A stretch of DNA of 64,000 nt from CAVSPO01 sp963730005 (GTDB lineage: Bacteria > Actinomycetota > Actinomycetes > Propionibacteriales > Propionibacteriaceae): NCBI GenBank assembly GCA_963730005.1, contig CAVSPO010000023.1, positions 186,001-250,000 on the forward strand, in the 5' to 3' direction. The notes under the pieces are model-generated. The model was given only the letters and a program-made list of their open reading frames with translations. It did no database searches and had not been told where the DNA came from. The translations under genes were made by a program, and so were the position numbers. Shown piece by piece: positions 17,224 to 24,360 of this stretch (position 1 is its first letter; each line of letters begins with the position of its first letter).

Positions 17224-18240
17224 ATGACAGTCAGAGTCATCCTCGTTCGCGATTTCGATCAGATGAGCGAGGTCAGCGCCGAGTACGCGGTGCAGTCCAT
17301 GCAGGAAGTCCTGCAGGAGAAGGACGAGCTGGTGTTGGGGCTGGCCACCGGCAACTCGCCGACCGGGCTTTACAAGCATCTGGCCAAGGCTTTCAACGCA
17401 GGTCAGGTGGACGCCACCAGGATCCGTTCGTTCAACCTCGACGAGTACGTCGGGTTGCCCGGCGCCAGTCCCCAGGACCGCGTCATGCACCCGGAGAGCT
17501 ACTCCTGGTTCATGATCCAGGAGCTGTTCGGTCTGATGACCCCGAAGTTCCGCAGCAGTGTCGTGCCCCCCGGAACGATGATCGACCAGGAGCGGCTCAT
17601 CCAGGAGTTGGAGGAAAACCCTGGTGACTGGGAGGAACGGGGCCAGGACAAGGGCAGGTCGATCGCGATCCGTCCCCATACACGCTCGTCCTATCTCCGC
17701 TGGGTGGCCGCGCTGTTGGGCGACTACGACTACCGGATCAACAAGGCCAAAGGAATTGACCTGCAGGTGGTCGGGGTCGGTGGACGCGGCCATGTCGCCT
17801 TCCACGAGTGCGGCATCCCGTTTGCGGGCAGCCGCGTGATGCTGGTCAAGCTGGACGATGACACGGTGACAAATGCCGTAGCCGACGGGCACTTCACCAG
17901 TGTCGAAGAGTCGCCGCGGTACGCGACGTCGATGGGCGCGGAGCTGGTCTTCCAGGCGCGGCGCGTGCTGTTGCTGGCCTCGGGCGCCCGCAAGGCCGCC
18001 CCCATGGCCGAAGCCCTGCTCGGCGGCGTTAACAGGGCAGTGCCGGTCAGCCTCGGGCAGTTGATCGCAGGCGAGATGGTGTGCGTGCTCGACCAGGCTG
18101 CCGGCGCCGACCTGATTGGTCACCTGGACAGACTGGCCGCCAAGGGCATCGAGTTCGAGGACCGGACCGGAGAGCCGACGAAGGTCACCGTCGAGTCCAT
18201 CGAGTTCCATCGCGACCCTGACAAGGGTGTCCTGGTCTGA
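17224..18240 (+). CDS. Divergent glucosamine-6-phosphate deaminase-like (NagB family) protein
   Basis: This 338-residue protein is longer than E. coli NagB (266), mainly through an insert near residues 112-168. Family features are present: VLGLATGNSPTGLYKHL (phosphate loop), SFNLDEYVGLPG with D73 (E. coli D72), GHVAFHECG with H190 and E195 (H143, E148), and ATSMGAELVFQARRVLLLASG. The residue matching catalytic D141 is R188 (GVGGRGHVAF). So sugar-phosphate binding is likely, but standard deaminase activity is doubtful. Placement directly after glmM suggests a glucosamine-phosphate ligand. The ATG has AAGGAA 8 nt upstream. It ends before a bidirectional terminator. Confidence 0.75.
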   Translation: MTVRVILVRDFDQMSEVSAEYAVQSMQEVLQEKDELVLGLATGNSPTGLYKHLAKAFNAGQVDATRIRSFNLDEYVGLPGASPQDRVMHPESYSWFMIQELFGLMTPKFRSSVVPPGTMIDQERLIQELEENPGDWEERGQDKGRSIAIRPHTRSSYLRWVAALLGDYDYRINKAKGIDLQVVGVGGRGHVAFHECGIPFAGSRVMLVKLDDDTVTNAVADGHFTSVEESPRYATSMGAELVFQARRVLLLASGARKAAPMAEALLGGVNRAVPVSLGQLIAGEMVCVLDQAAGADLIGHLDRLAAKGIEFEDRTGEPTKVTVESIEFHRDPDKGVLV

Positions 18241-18267
18241 TCGGTCGCAACATTCTCCGACAAGCTC

Positions 18268-18293
18268 GCCGGTCCGCTCGATCAGGGACCGGC
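18268..18293. terminator. Bidirectional terminator
   Basis: GCCGGTCC (18268-18275) pairs with GGACCGGC (18286-18293) around a 10-nt loop, extendable by one C-G pair. It lies between convergent genes. Confidence 0.65.
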
Positions 18294-18316
18294 GGACTCG
18301 TTTGTCAGATCTGCGT

Positions 18317-19252
18317 TCAGTAGATCTCGTCGCCCTCTTCACGGGTGAAGAACAGGTTGTAGTGCTCCCCGGTGAGCTCGACGTTGTTGCTGGCCAGCAG
18401 GAACCGCTCGGACGTTGCCCGCTCGCCGGCCGCGCGTTCGGTGAGCTGCTCGATCTTCTCGTGCACGCCCGAGTCGGCCACCTGCTGCTTCAGCTGCTCG
18501 AACAGTTCCGTGGAGCCACACAGCTGCTCGGCCTCGTCCAGGATCTTGGACGCCACGCAGTGTTCGAAGGTGTCGAACGCCAGCTGCTCGCCCACCACGG
18601 ACCGCCGCTTGATCACGTAGTCGACCTCCTCGTGATGGTCGGGGTGCACCATCAGGTAGTGCTTGCGGCGGTAGATCGCCTGGTCGAGCGCGCGCATGGT
18701 GGCGCGCGGGAAATCGTCTGTCACCACGCAGATGATGTCCAGGTCGGAACCTCGAATCAGCAGACCGGTGCTGATCTCCGGACGTGGCACCGTGTGGGCC
18801 ATCCCGTAGGTGACATCGCCGCCGATCATGAAAGTGATCTTGTCGCCGTCGTGGCGATGCAGCCCCAGTGCCGCCATCACCTCGGCCATCGCCTCCCGCG
18901 CCACACCGGCCTTCTCCCGGCTGATCCGGTCCGCGTCGGCGGTCAGCTGAGCTGCTCGCGCCCGGGTCTGTTCGAGCTGGTCCTGGGTGCCCAACACCGT
19001 GTAGGTGAGGAACTCCCGTCGGATCGACGGCGAGAGCCTGGCGTAGCCCTCCACCGCCCGGTCGAGCCGCAGGTAGCGTCGTCCCACCAGCACACTGCCG
19101 ATCGACGCGGAGCCCCGGCAGGTGCGCCACAGCCCCAGACTGGGGATGTCGGTGGCCTGCACCAACTCGGCCCCGGTGAGGGGCCCGTCCGCTGCCAGAA
19201 CTGCGATGACTTGTCGTTCTACGGCTGACTGCGATGACTGTGCATTCGTCAC
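18317..19252 (-). CDS. Winged-helix plus nucleotidyltransferase-like protein of unknown function
   Basis: This 311-residue protein has a likely winged-helix DNA-binding domain at residues 10-65 (VIAVLAADGPLTGAELVQAT, then GSVLVGRRYLRLDR) and a coiled coil at 85-125. A segment resembling a minimal nucleotidyltransferase follows: MIGGDVTYGMAHT (GG at 144-145), RGSDLDIICVV (D170, D172) and a later acidic residue in EEVDYVIKRR (D211). The spacing from GG to the DxD pair is longer than usual, so the assignment is tentative. It could nucleotidylate a protein or small molecule. No partner gene is adjacent. The GTG start is leaderless and shares an 84-bp region with divergent metG. Confidence 0.5.
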   Translation of the reverse strand: MTNAQSSQSAVERQVIAVLAADGPLTGAELVQATDIPSLGLWRTCRGSASIGSVLVGRRYLRLDRAVEGYARLSPSIRREFLTYTVLGTQDQLEQTRARAAQLTADADRISREKAGVAREAMAEVMAALGLHRHDGDKITFMIGGDVTYGMAHTVPRPEISTGLLIRGSDLDIICVVTDDFPRATMRALDQAIYRRKHYLMVHPDHHEEVDYVIKRRSVVGEQLAFDTFEHCVASKILDEAEQLCGSTELFEQLKQQVADSGVHEKIEQLTERAAGERATSERFLLASNNVELTGEHYNLFFTREEGDEIY

Positions 19253-19258
19253 GGTGCG

Positions 19259-19264
19259 ACACTA
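19259..19264 (-). promoter_or_regulatory. -10 of the nucleotidyltransferase-like gene (leaderless)
   Basis: TAGTGT on the minus strand, 6 nt before GTG 19252; back to back with the metG promoter. Confidence 0.5.
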
Positions 19265-19323
19265 GCGGGCCTGATGGCCACGTCCGGCCCGCAGCGTCGT
19301 CAGGGCGCGGGTTTGCCGAACGA

Positions 19324-19329
19324 TAGGCT
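19324..19329 (+). promoter_or_regulatory. metG -10 (leaderless)
   Basis: TAGGCT, 7 nt before ATG 19337. Confidence 0.55.
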
Positions 19330-19336
19330 GTCCACC

Positions 19337-21127
19337 ATGTGTGCACACGTTCTCGCGACCGCGGCCTGGCCCTACGCCAACGGGCCGCGTCACATCGGCC
19401 ATGTTTCCGGTTTCGGGGTCCCCAGCGATGTCTTCGCCAGATTCATGCGAATGTCGGGGCACGACGTGTTGCTGGTGAGCGGGTCGGACGAGCACGGCAC
19501 TGCCATCCAGGTGAAGGCCGAGGCCGAGGGTCTCACGCCGCAGGGCACGGCCGACAAGTACCACGGGATCATCGTCGAGGACCTGCAAGGCCTGGGGCTC
19601 AGCTACGACCTCTACACCCGAACCACCACCCGCAACCACGCCGAGGTGGTGCAGGAGATCTTCCGCACCCTGTACGCCAACGGCTACATCGTGGAGCACA
19701 CCCAGTTGGGAGCTATCTCGCCGTCCACGGGACGCACCCTGGCCGACCGCTACATCGAGGGCGAATGCCCGATCTGCCACTTCCCTGATGCCCGCGGCGA
19801 CCAGTGTGACAACTGCGGCCATCAGCTCGACCCCGCAGACCTGATCAACCCGCGCTCCAAGGTGGACGGTGAGACCCCGGAATTCGTCCAGACCACCCAT
19901 TTCTTCCTCGACCTGCCCGCCTTCAAGGACGAACTGACCGGCTGGCTCGACACCCGCACCGACTGGCGTCCCAACGTCTTGAACTTCAGCTACAACTTCG
20001 TCAAGGAGCTGAAGCCGCGGGCCATCACCCGCGACCTCGACTGGGGCATCCCGATCCCGTTGGAGGGCTGGGAAGAGCGTGACCTGAAGCGTATCTACGT
20101 GTGGTTCGACGCCGTCATCGGCTACCTCTCGGCTTCCCTGGAATGGGCCAGGCGCACCGGTGACCCCGACGCCTGGAAGCAGTGGTGGGCCAACGACGAC
20201 GCCCGCTGCTACATGTTCATGGGCAAGGACAACATCGTCTTCCACTCGGTCATCTGGCCGGCGATCCTGTTGGGCACCAACGGCGACGCGAGTCGGGGCG
20301 GCGAGCCTTCGGAGCTGCTCGGGCGGCTCAACCTGCCCACCGAGGTGGTCAGCTCCGAGTTCCTCACCATGCGCGGCTCCAAGGTGGACACCTCTCACGG
20401 GCATGTCATCTACGTCCGCGACATGCTGCGCGACTTCGGTCCGGACGCGCTGCGTTACTACATCGCGGTCGCCGGCCCCGAGAACAAGGACACCGACTTC
20501 ACCTGGGACGAGTTCGTCCGCCGCACCAACAACGAGCTTGCCAACATCTGGGGCAACCTGGTCAACCGGACGGTCAACCTGGCCTGGAAGAACAACGGCG
20601 AGATCCCTGCGGCGGGAGCTCTGACGGCTGACGATCAGGCGCTGCTGGACGCTGCCAGGGGAGCCTTCGACACCGTCGGCGACCTGTTGGCGCAGTGCAA
20701 GTTCAAGAACGCGATCAGCGAGGCCATGCGGATCGTCGCGTTGGCCAACGAGTACCTCAGCGCCCAGGAGCCCTGGAAGTTGAAGGACGACCCGGCTCGT
20801 CGCGACACCGTGCTGCACGTCGCGCTGCAGGTGGTCAGCGACTGCAACGCGCTGCTGACGCCGTTCCTGCCACATTCTGCCCAGAAAGTCTTCGAGGCGT
20901 TGGGCGGCGAAGGTGTCTGGGCCGCGATGCCGCAGATCCGGCAGGTGGACGAGGGCGAGGGCACCGCCCCGTACCCGGTGCTGACCGGCGACTACGCATC
21001 CGAACTGGCCCGGTGGCAGTCGACCCCGATCGAGGTCGGCGCCAAACTCGAGAAGCCGACGCCGCTGTTCAGCAAACTCGACGAGAAGCTTGGCGAGACC
21101 GGGCCGGACTGGGCGCGCATCTCTTAG
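19337..21127 (+). CDS. metG: Methionyl-tRNA synthetase
   Basis: This 596-residue class I synthetase charges tRNA-Met. The HIGH motif is PNGPRHIGH-like (ANGPRHIGHVSGF). The connective peptide has a full zinc knuckle pair (CPICHFPDARGDQCDNCG). Further motifs are DWGIPIPL and VWFDAVIGYLS. The KMSKS position reads MRGSKVDTS rather than KMSKS, similar in spirit to the relaxed loop of other actinobacterial MetG. A C-terminal anticodon-binding helical domain ends at about residue 540, with no tRNA-binding appendage, so this is the short form. The start was chosen by the promoter; an open upstream stretch to 19274 is ignored. A tandem repeat begins at its stop codon. Confidence 0.96.
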   Translation: MCAHVLATAAWPYANGPRHIGHVSGFGVPSDVFARFMRMSGHDVLLVSGSDEHGTAIQVKAEAEGLTPQGTADKYHGIIVEDLQGLGLSYDLYTRTTTRNHAEVVQEIFRTLYANGYIVEHTQLGAISPSTGRTLADRYIEGECPICHFPDARGDQCDNCGHQLDPADLINPRSKVDGETPEFVQTTHFFLDLPAFKDELTGWLDTRTDWRPNVLNFSYNFVKELKPRAITRDLDWGIPIPLEGWEERDLKRIYVWFDAVIGYLSASLEWARRTGDPDAWKQWWANDDARCYMFMGKDNIVFHSVIWPAILLGTNGDASRGGEPSELLGRLNLPTEVVSSEFLTMRGSKVDTSHGHVIYVRDMLRDFGPDALRYYIAVAGPENKDTDFTWDEFVRRTNNELANIWGNLVNRTVNLAWKNNGEIPAAGALTADDQALLDAARGAFDTVGDLLAQCKFKNAISEAMRIVALANEYLSAQEPWKLKDDPARRDTVLHVALQVVSDCNALLTPFLPHSAQKVFEALGGEGVWAAMPQIRQVDEGEGTAPYPVLTGDYASELARWQSTPIEVGAKLEKPTPLFSKLDEKLGETGPDWARIS

Positions 21128-21434
21128 CCGGGGGGCGCCTGCGGCCCCCCTCTGACCCCCAGCTGCCCTCGCGCGCACCAGTCGCTTCGCTCCTTGCGCT
21201 CGGGGGCGTGGCAGAGCCGGGGGGCGCCTGCGGCCCCCCTCTGACCCCCAGCTGCCCTCGCGCGCACCAGTCGCTTCGCTCCTTGCGCTCGGGGGCGTGG
21301 CAGAGCCGGGGGGCGCCTGCGGCCCCCCTCTGACCCCCAGCTGCCCTCGCGCGCACCAGTCGCTTCGCTCCTTGCGCTCGGGGGCGTGGCAGAGCCGGGG
21401 GGCGCCTGCGGCCCCCCTCTGACCCCCAGCTGCC
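21126..21434. repeat. 89-bp direct tandem repeat, 3.5 copies, downstream of metG
   Basis: Units begin at 21126, 21215, 21304 and 21393, exactly 89 bp apart and apparently identical. The fourth stops matching after about 42 bp. Each unit contains GGGGGGC and GCCCCCC around GCCTGCG (a strong hairpin) and a TCGCTTCGCTCCTTGCGCTCG-like segment. The array fills most of the 366 bp between metG and the sirtuin gene. The first unit starts in the metG stop codon. There are no spacers between units, so it is not a CRISPR; it is a likely variable-number repeat and terminator cluster. Confidence 0.95.
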
Positions 21435-21481
21435 GCTCCAGGTCCCGCGCTCCAGTCGCTCCCGCAGGGAAGCGCAACATC

Positions 21482-21487
21482 TAGAAT
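21482..21487 (+). promoter_or_regulatory. Sirtuin gene -10 (leaderless)
   Basis: TAGAAT, 6 nt before GTG 21494 and 48 bp after the last repeat copy. Confidence 0.55.
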
Positions 21488-21493
21488 GCGGGC

Positions 21494-22420
21494 GTGGCAC
21501 AGTCGACTAGGCCAGGTGAGCCCAGCGCGCTGGTGCGCAGGGCGACCCGTCAGTGGGAACCCAGCCGCAACGTGCGTGGCACCGTCGAGGACGCTCGTCG
21601 ACTGCTCGCCCAGGCCGGCCGAGTCGTGTTGCTGACCGGAGCGGGAATCTCGACGGAATCGGGCGTCCCTGACTACCGCGGGCCCAGCGCGATACGGGCC
21701 ACGCCCATGATGTATCAGGACTATGTCCGCAGCGAGGAGACCCGGCGTCGCTACTGGGCGCGCAACTTCCAGGGCTGGAGCCACACCCGCCACACCACAC
21801 CGAATGCCGGCCACCGGGCGATCGCGGCCTGGGAACAGGGCGCCGGACCAGCGCGTTTCGGGGGGCTGATCACCCAGAACGTGGACGGCCTGCACGAAGC
21901 TGCCGGGTCGCGTCAGCTGGTCGCGCTGCACGGCAGGTCGTCGCGGATCGTCTGCCTGGACTGCGGCGCCCGATCCACCCGCGCGGCTCTGCAGGAGCGG
22001 TTGGCCGCGCTCAACCCGTGGGTTGTTCAGCGCACCGACCTCGGCCCAGCCGAGCTGCGTCCCGATTCCGACGCCGTGGTGGAGGATTGGCGGAGTTTCC
22101 AGGTTGCGCCCTGCCTGGTCTGTGGCGGGGTGCTGATGGTCGATGTGGTCTTCTTCGGCGATTCGGTGCCCAAGGATCGGGTCGACCAGGCCTTCAGCTG
22201 GTGCGACGAGGCTGACGCGATGTTGGTCGCCGGGTCGTCCCTGACGGTCATGTCGGGGCTGCGTTTCGCCCGGCACATGGCACGCCAGACCAAGCCGCTG
22301 GTCGTCGTCAACCACGGCGCCACCAGGGCCGATGACCTGGCCGACGTCCGGCTGGACGCTGCCGTCGGCCAGGTGCTCGCCGTGTTGGTCGGGCAGCCCC
22401 CGGGCGCCACCAGCCAGTAG
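21494..22420 (+). CDS. Sir2-family NAD-dependent protein deacylase
   Basis: This 308-residue enzyme removes acyl groups from lysines using NAD. The Rossmann motifs are GAGISTESGVPDYRG, TQNVDGLHE, catalytic His in VALHGRSS, VVFFGDSVP, GSSLTVMSG and a final VVNHGATRAD. The zinc site is two CxxC pairs (CLDCG and CLVCGG). It has a ~30-residue N-terminal extension over minimal bacterial CobB (RRATRQWEPSRN). Acyl preference cannot be fixed: the Y/R pair of desuccinylases was not clearly seen. It is leaderless and monocistronic, ending 36 bp before the convergent DUF2207 gene. Confidence 0.92.
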   Translation: MAQSTRPGEPSALVRRATRQWEPSRNVRGTVEDARRLLAQAGRVVLLTGAGISTESGVPDYRGPSAIRATPMMYQDYVRSEETRRRYWARNFQGWSHTRHTTPNAGHRAIAAWEQGAGPARFGGLITQNVDGLHEAAGSRQLVALHGRSSRIVCLDCGARSTRAALQERLAALNPWVVQRTDLGPAELRPDSDAVVEDWRSFQVAPCLVCGGVLMVDVVFFGDSVPKDRVDQAFSWCDEADAMLVAGSSLTVMSGLRFARHMARQTKPLVVVNHGATRADDLADVRLDAAVGQVLAVLVGQPPGATSQ

Positions 22421-22456
22421 CCCTGCCAGCGCCGCGGCATCAGGCAAGCCGTAAGC

Positions 22457-24280
22457 TCACCAGGAGCCGGAGCCGCCACCGCCGAAACCGCCGCCACCGC
22501 TGAAGCCGCTGAAACCACTGGACCCGCCGCCGGAACCGCTGTTGGCCGCAGCCGTGGCCGCGCTCATCGCGGATGTGAACGAGGAGCCGAGACTCTCCAA
22601 GGCGTTTCCGTAGAAGATGGGTTGGTAGGGGGAGTAGTACCAACCGGCGAGGGACGGGTCGTAGCGGCCCTGCTCGGCGAGCTCCCGGAACATCTTGATC
22701 CAACGCTCGGACACCCCGAACACCATCGCCCAGGGCAGGTAGCGGCTGAAGATGTCCTGCCCTTCCTCCCAGCGGATCTGGTCGGCCTCTGCCGTGCTCA
22801 GGTATTTCTCGAAGCCCTCGGTCTGGGCCAGCACTGCCGTGCCCACGGGGGTGCGTTGGGTCATCCTCTTCGACACCGCGATGAAGCCGACACCGGCCGC
22901 CACCAGGCCGAGCCCCCAGAAACCGAGCCCGACCAGACCCAGCACTCCGGCAGCGATCAGGCCAACCACGATCAGCAAGACACCTGCCGCGACGGCCCCG
23001 GCGCGAGCCAGCATCGGGTTGCCGTTGAACCAGCGCAACTCCTTGCGGACTCGCCTGGAGAGTTGGCTCGCCGGTTGTGTGGCCAGGTCGGAGTACGATT
23101 TCCGCCTCAGGTCGTCGGTGGTGACTGTGGGCCCGTGCTGGAAAAGGGTTTCCAGGATGGTGGCCTCGTAGTCCACCAGCTCGGGCCCGGGTGTGCGCAG
23201 CTGGATGTAGGACCAGTCCTTCTTGCCGTCCTGTTCCACCCTCAGGTAGCCCCGAGCGGCCAGGTCGATCACTGTTGCACTGATCAGGCCCTTGTTCGTG
23301 CTCGCGTGCTGCAGGTAGCTGGCCTCAGCGGGGCGCGCCCCTGTGGGTGGGGTGAAACGCACCGCGATCGTGCCCTCCTGGCGGACCCCGACCGGGGCCG
23401 TCAGGCTGGCCGGCACAGTGCCGGGAGCCACGCCGCTGAAGGCCCGGTCACGGCGCCGCCGGGCAAGCAGCAGCACTCCACCGATGCCCAAACCTCCGAT
23501 CGCTGCCGCGCCACCGATGTTGGCCGGCGACAGCGGGAACATCGACTCCAGCGTCGGCGGGGTCACGTAACGCGGTTCGGCGTTCTTGAAGGAACCCACC
23601 GGAAAGCCGGTGACCACCTGCATGCTCTCGGTGCCGTCCAGCGTGCCGTTCACGGCGTAGCGTGCGGTGCCGCCCTCGAAGGTGGCCTCGCAGGGCTCGG
23701 TGAGATCGACGCCGCTGAAGCAGGCCGCCTGCTGTACTGCGGCACCCGGGCCTGTGACGGTCACCGTCGGGTTGACGTGGGGGATGCTTCCGGCTGCGCC
23801 CAAGGAGTTCCAGTTGAACTCGTCCAAGCCACTCTGGGCCTGGTCGGGGGTCACCAGGCCCTCGATGGTGAACACGAACCGGTAGCTCTGGACGCCGGTG
23901 TAGGTCCGGCCTTCAGCCCCGATCCGGACGCCGAGTGTGGTGCGTACACCGAACGAGGTGTACTCACTCTGGGTTTGCACGTCGGTGTTGGCGCGGGTGC
24001 TGCTGGTGACGCTGACGAACTTGGTGTCCAGCAGCCGGTAACGGCCATCGGCCATCTTCTGGGCGGTGATGAAGGTCAGCAACGGGCCATGCCCGGGGGT
24101 GTTGCCGAAGTCGAGATCCGCGTCCACCGTGACGGTGGCGGTGCCGTTCTCGGCCAGCACCACGTTCTGGTCGTATCGGGTGTAGACGTCGTCGTTGGTC
24201 TGGGCATGGGCCGTGGCGGAGACGCCGCACATCAGCAGGGCCACACCCAAGGCCGTCAGGAACGCTCGCAGTCGCCTCAT
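22457..24280 (-). CDS. DUF2207 domain membrane protein
   Basis: This 607-residue protein has a signal peptide (about 1-26, ending AHAQ), an extracellular beta-rich DUF2207 domain (about 30-240), a membrane segment (IGGAAAIGGLGIGGVLLLARRRR, longer than one helix), a cytoplasmic winged-helix-like region (VIDLAARGYLRVEQDGKKD), paired membrane helices near 425-475 and a Gly/Ser-rich end finishing GGGGSGSW. This is the standard layout of actinobacterial DUF2207 proteins, whose role is unknown. The start is leaderless: TAGCCT ends 6 nt before ATG 24280. Confidence 0.85.
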   Translation of the reverse strand: MRRLRAFLTALGVALLMCGVSATAHAQTNDDVYTRYDQNVVLAENGTATVTVDADLDFGNTPGHGPLLTFITAQKMADGRYRLLDTKFVSVTSSTRANTDVQTQSEYTSFGVRTTLGVRIGAEGRTYTGVQSYRFVFTIEGLVTPDQAQSGLDEFNWNSLGAAGSIPHVNPTVTVTGPGAAVQQAACFSGVDLTEPCEATFEGGTARYAVNGTLDGTESMQVVTGFPVGSFKNAEPRYVTPPTLESMFPLSPANIGGAAAIGGLGIGGVLLLARRRRDRAFSGVAPGTVPASLTAPVGVRQEGTIAVRFTPPTGARPAEASYLQHASTNKGLISATVIDLAARGYLRVEQDGKKDWSYIQLRTPGPELVDYEATILETLFQHGPTVTTDDLRRKSYSDLATQPASQLSRRVRKELRWFNGNPMLARAGAVAAGVLLIVVGLIAAGVLGLVGLGFWGLGLVAAGVGFIAVSKRMTQRTPVGTAVLAQTEGFEKYLSTAEADQIRWEEGQDIFSRYLPWAMVFGVSERWIKMFRELAEQGRYDPSLAGWYYSPYQPIFYGNALESLGSSFTSAMSAATAAANSGSGGGSSGFSGFSGGGGFGGGGSGSW

Positions 24281-24286
24281 GTCTTG

Positions 24287-24292
24287 AGGCTA
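24287..24292 (-). promoter_or_regulatory. DUF2207 gene -10 (leaderless)
   Basis: TAGCCT on the minus strand, 6 nt before ATG 24280. Confidence 0.5.
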
Positions 24293-24360
24293 GCAACCCA
24301 CTGGTGAAGCAGGACCCCCCTGAGAGGGCTGGAAGTGGACTCTTGGGGAGCCTTCAGGCG

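Noticed and set aside
21126..21434. CRISPR array
   Set aside because: Units are contiguous and identical over 89 bp with no unique spacers and no cas genes nearby.
21069..21500. Repetitive peptide ORFs on the minus strand of the tandem repeat
   Set aside because: The unit length (89) shifts the frame at each copy and no start or ribosome binding site is present; openness is a by-product of base composition.
19262..22447. 1061-codon open frame on the minus strand opposite metG and the sirtuin gene
   Set aside because: Composition is that of a GC-rich antisense shadow (Arg, Gly, Pro, His, Gln) with no domain. Both plus-strand genes have full sets of family motifs, and part of the frame is the 89-bp repeat.
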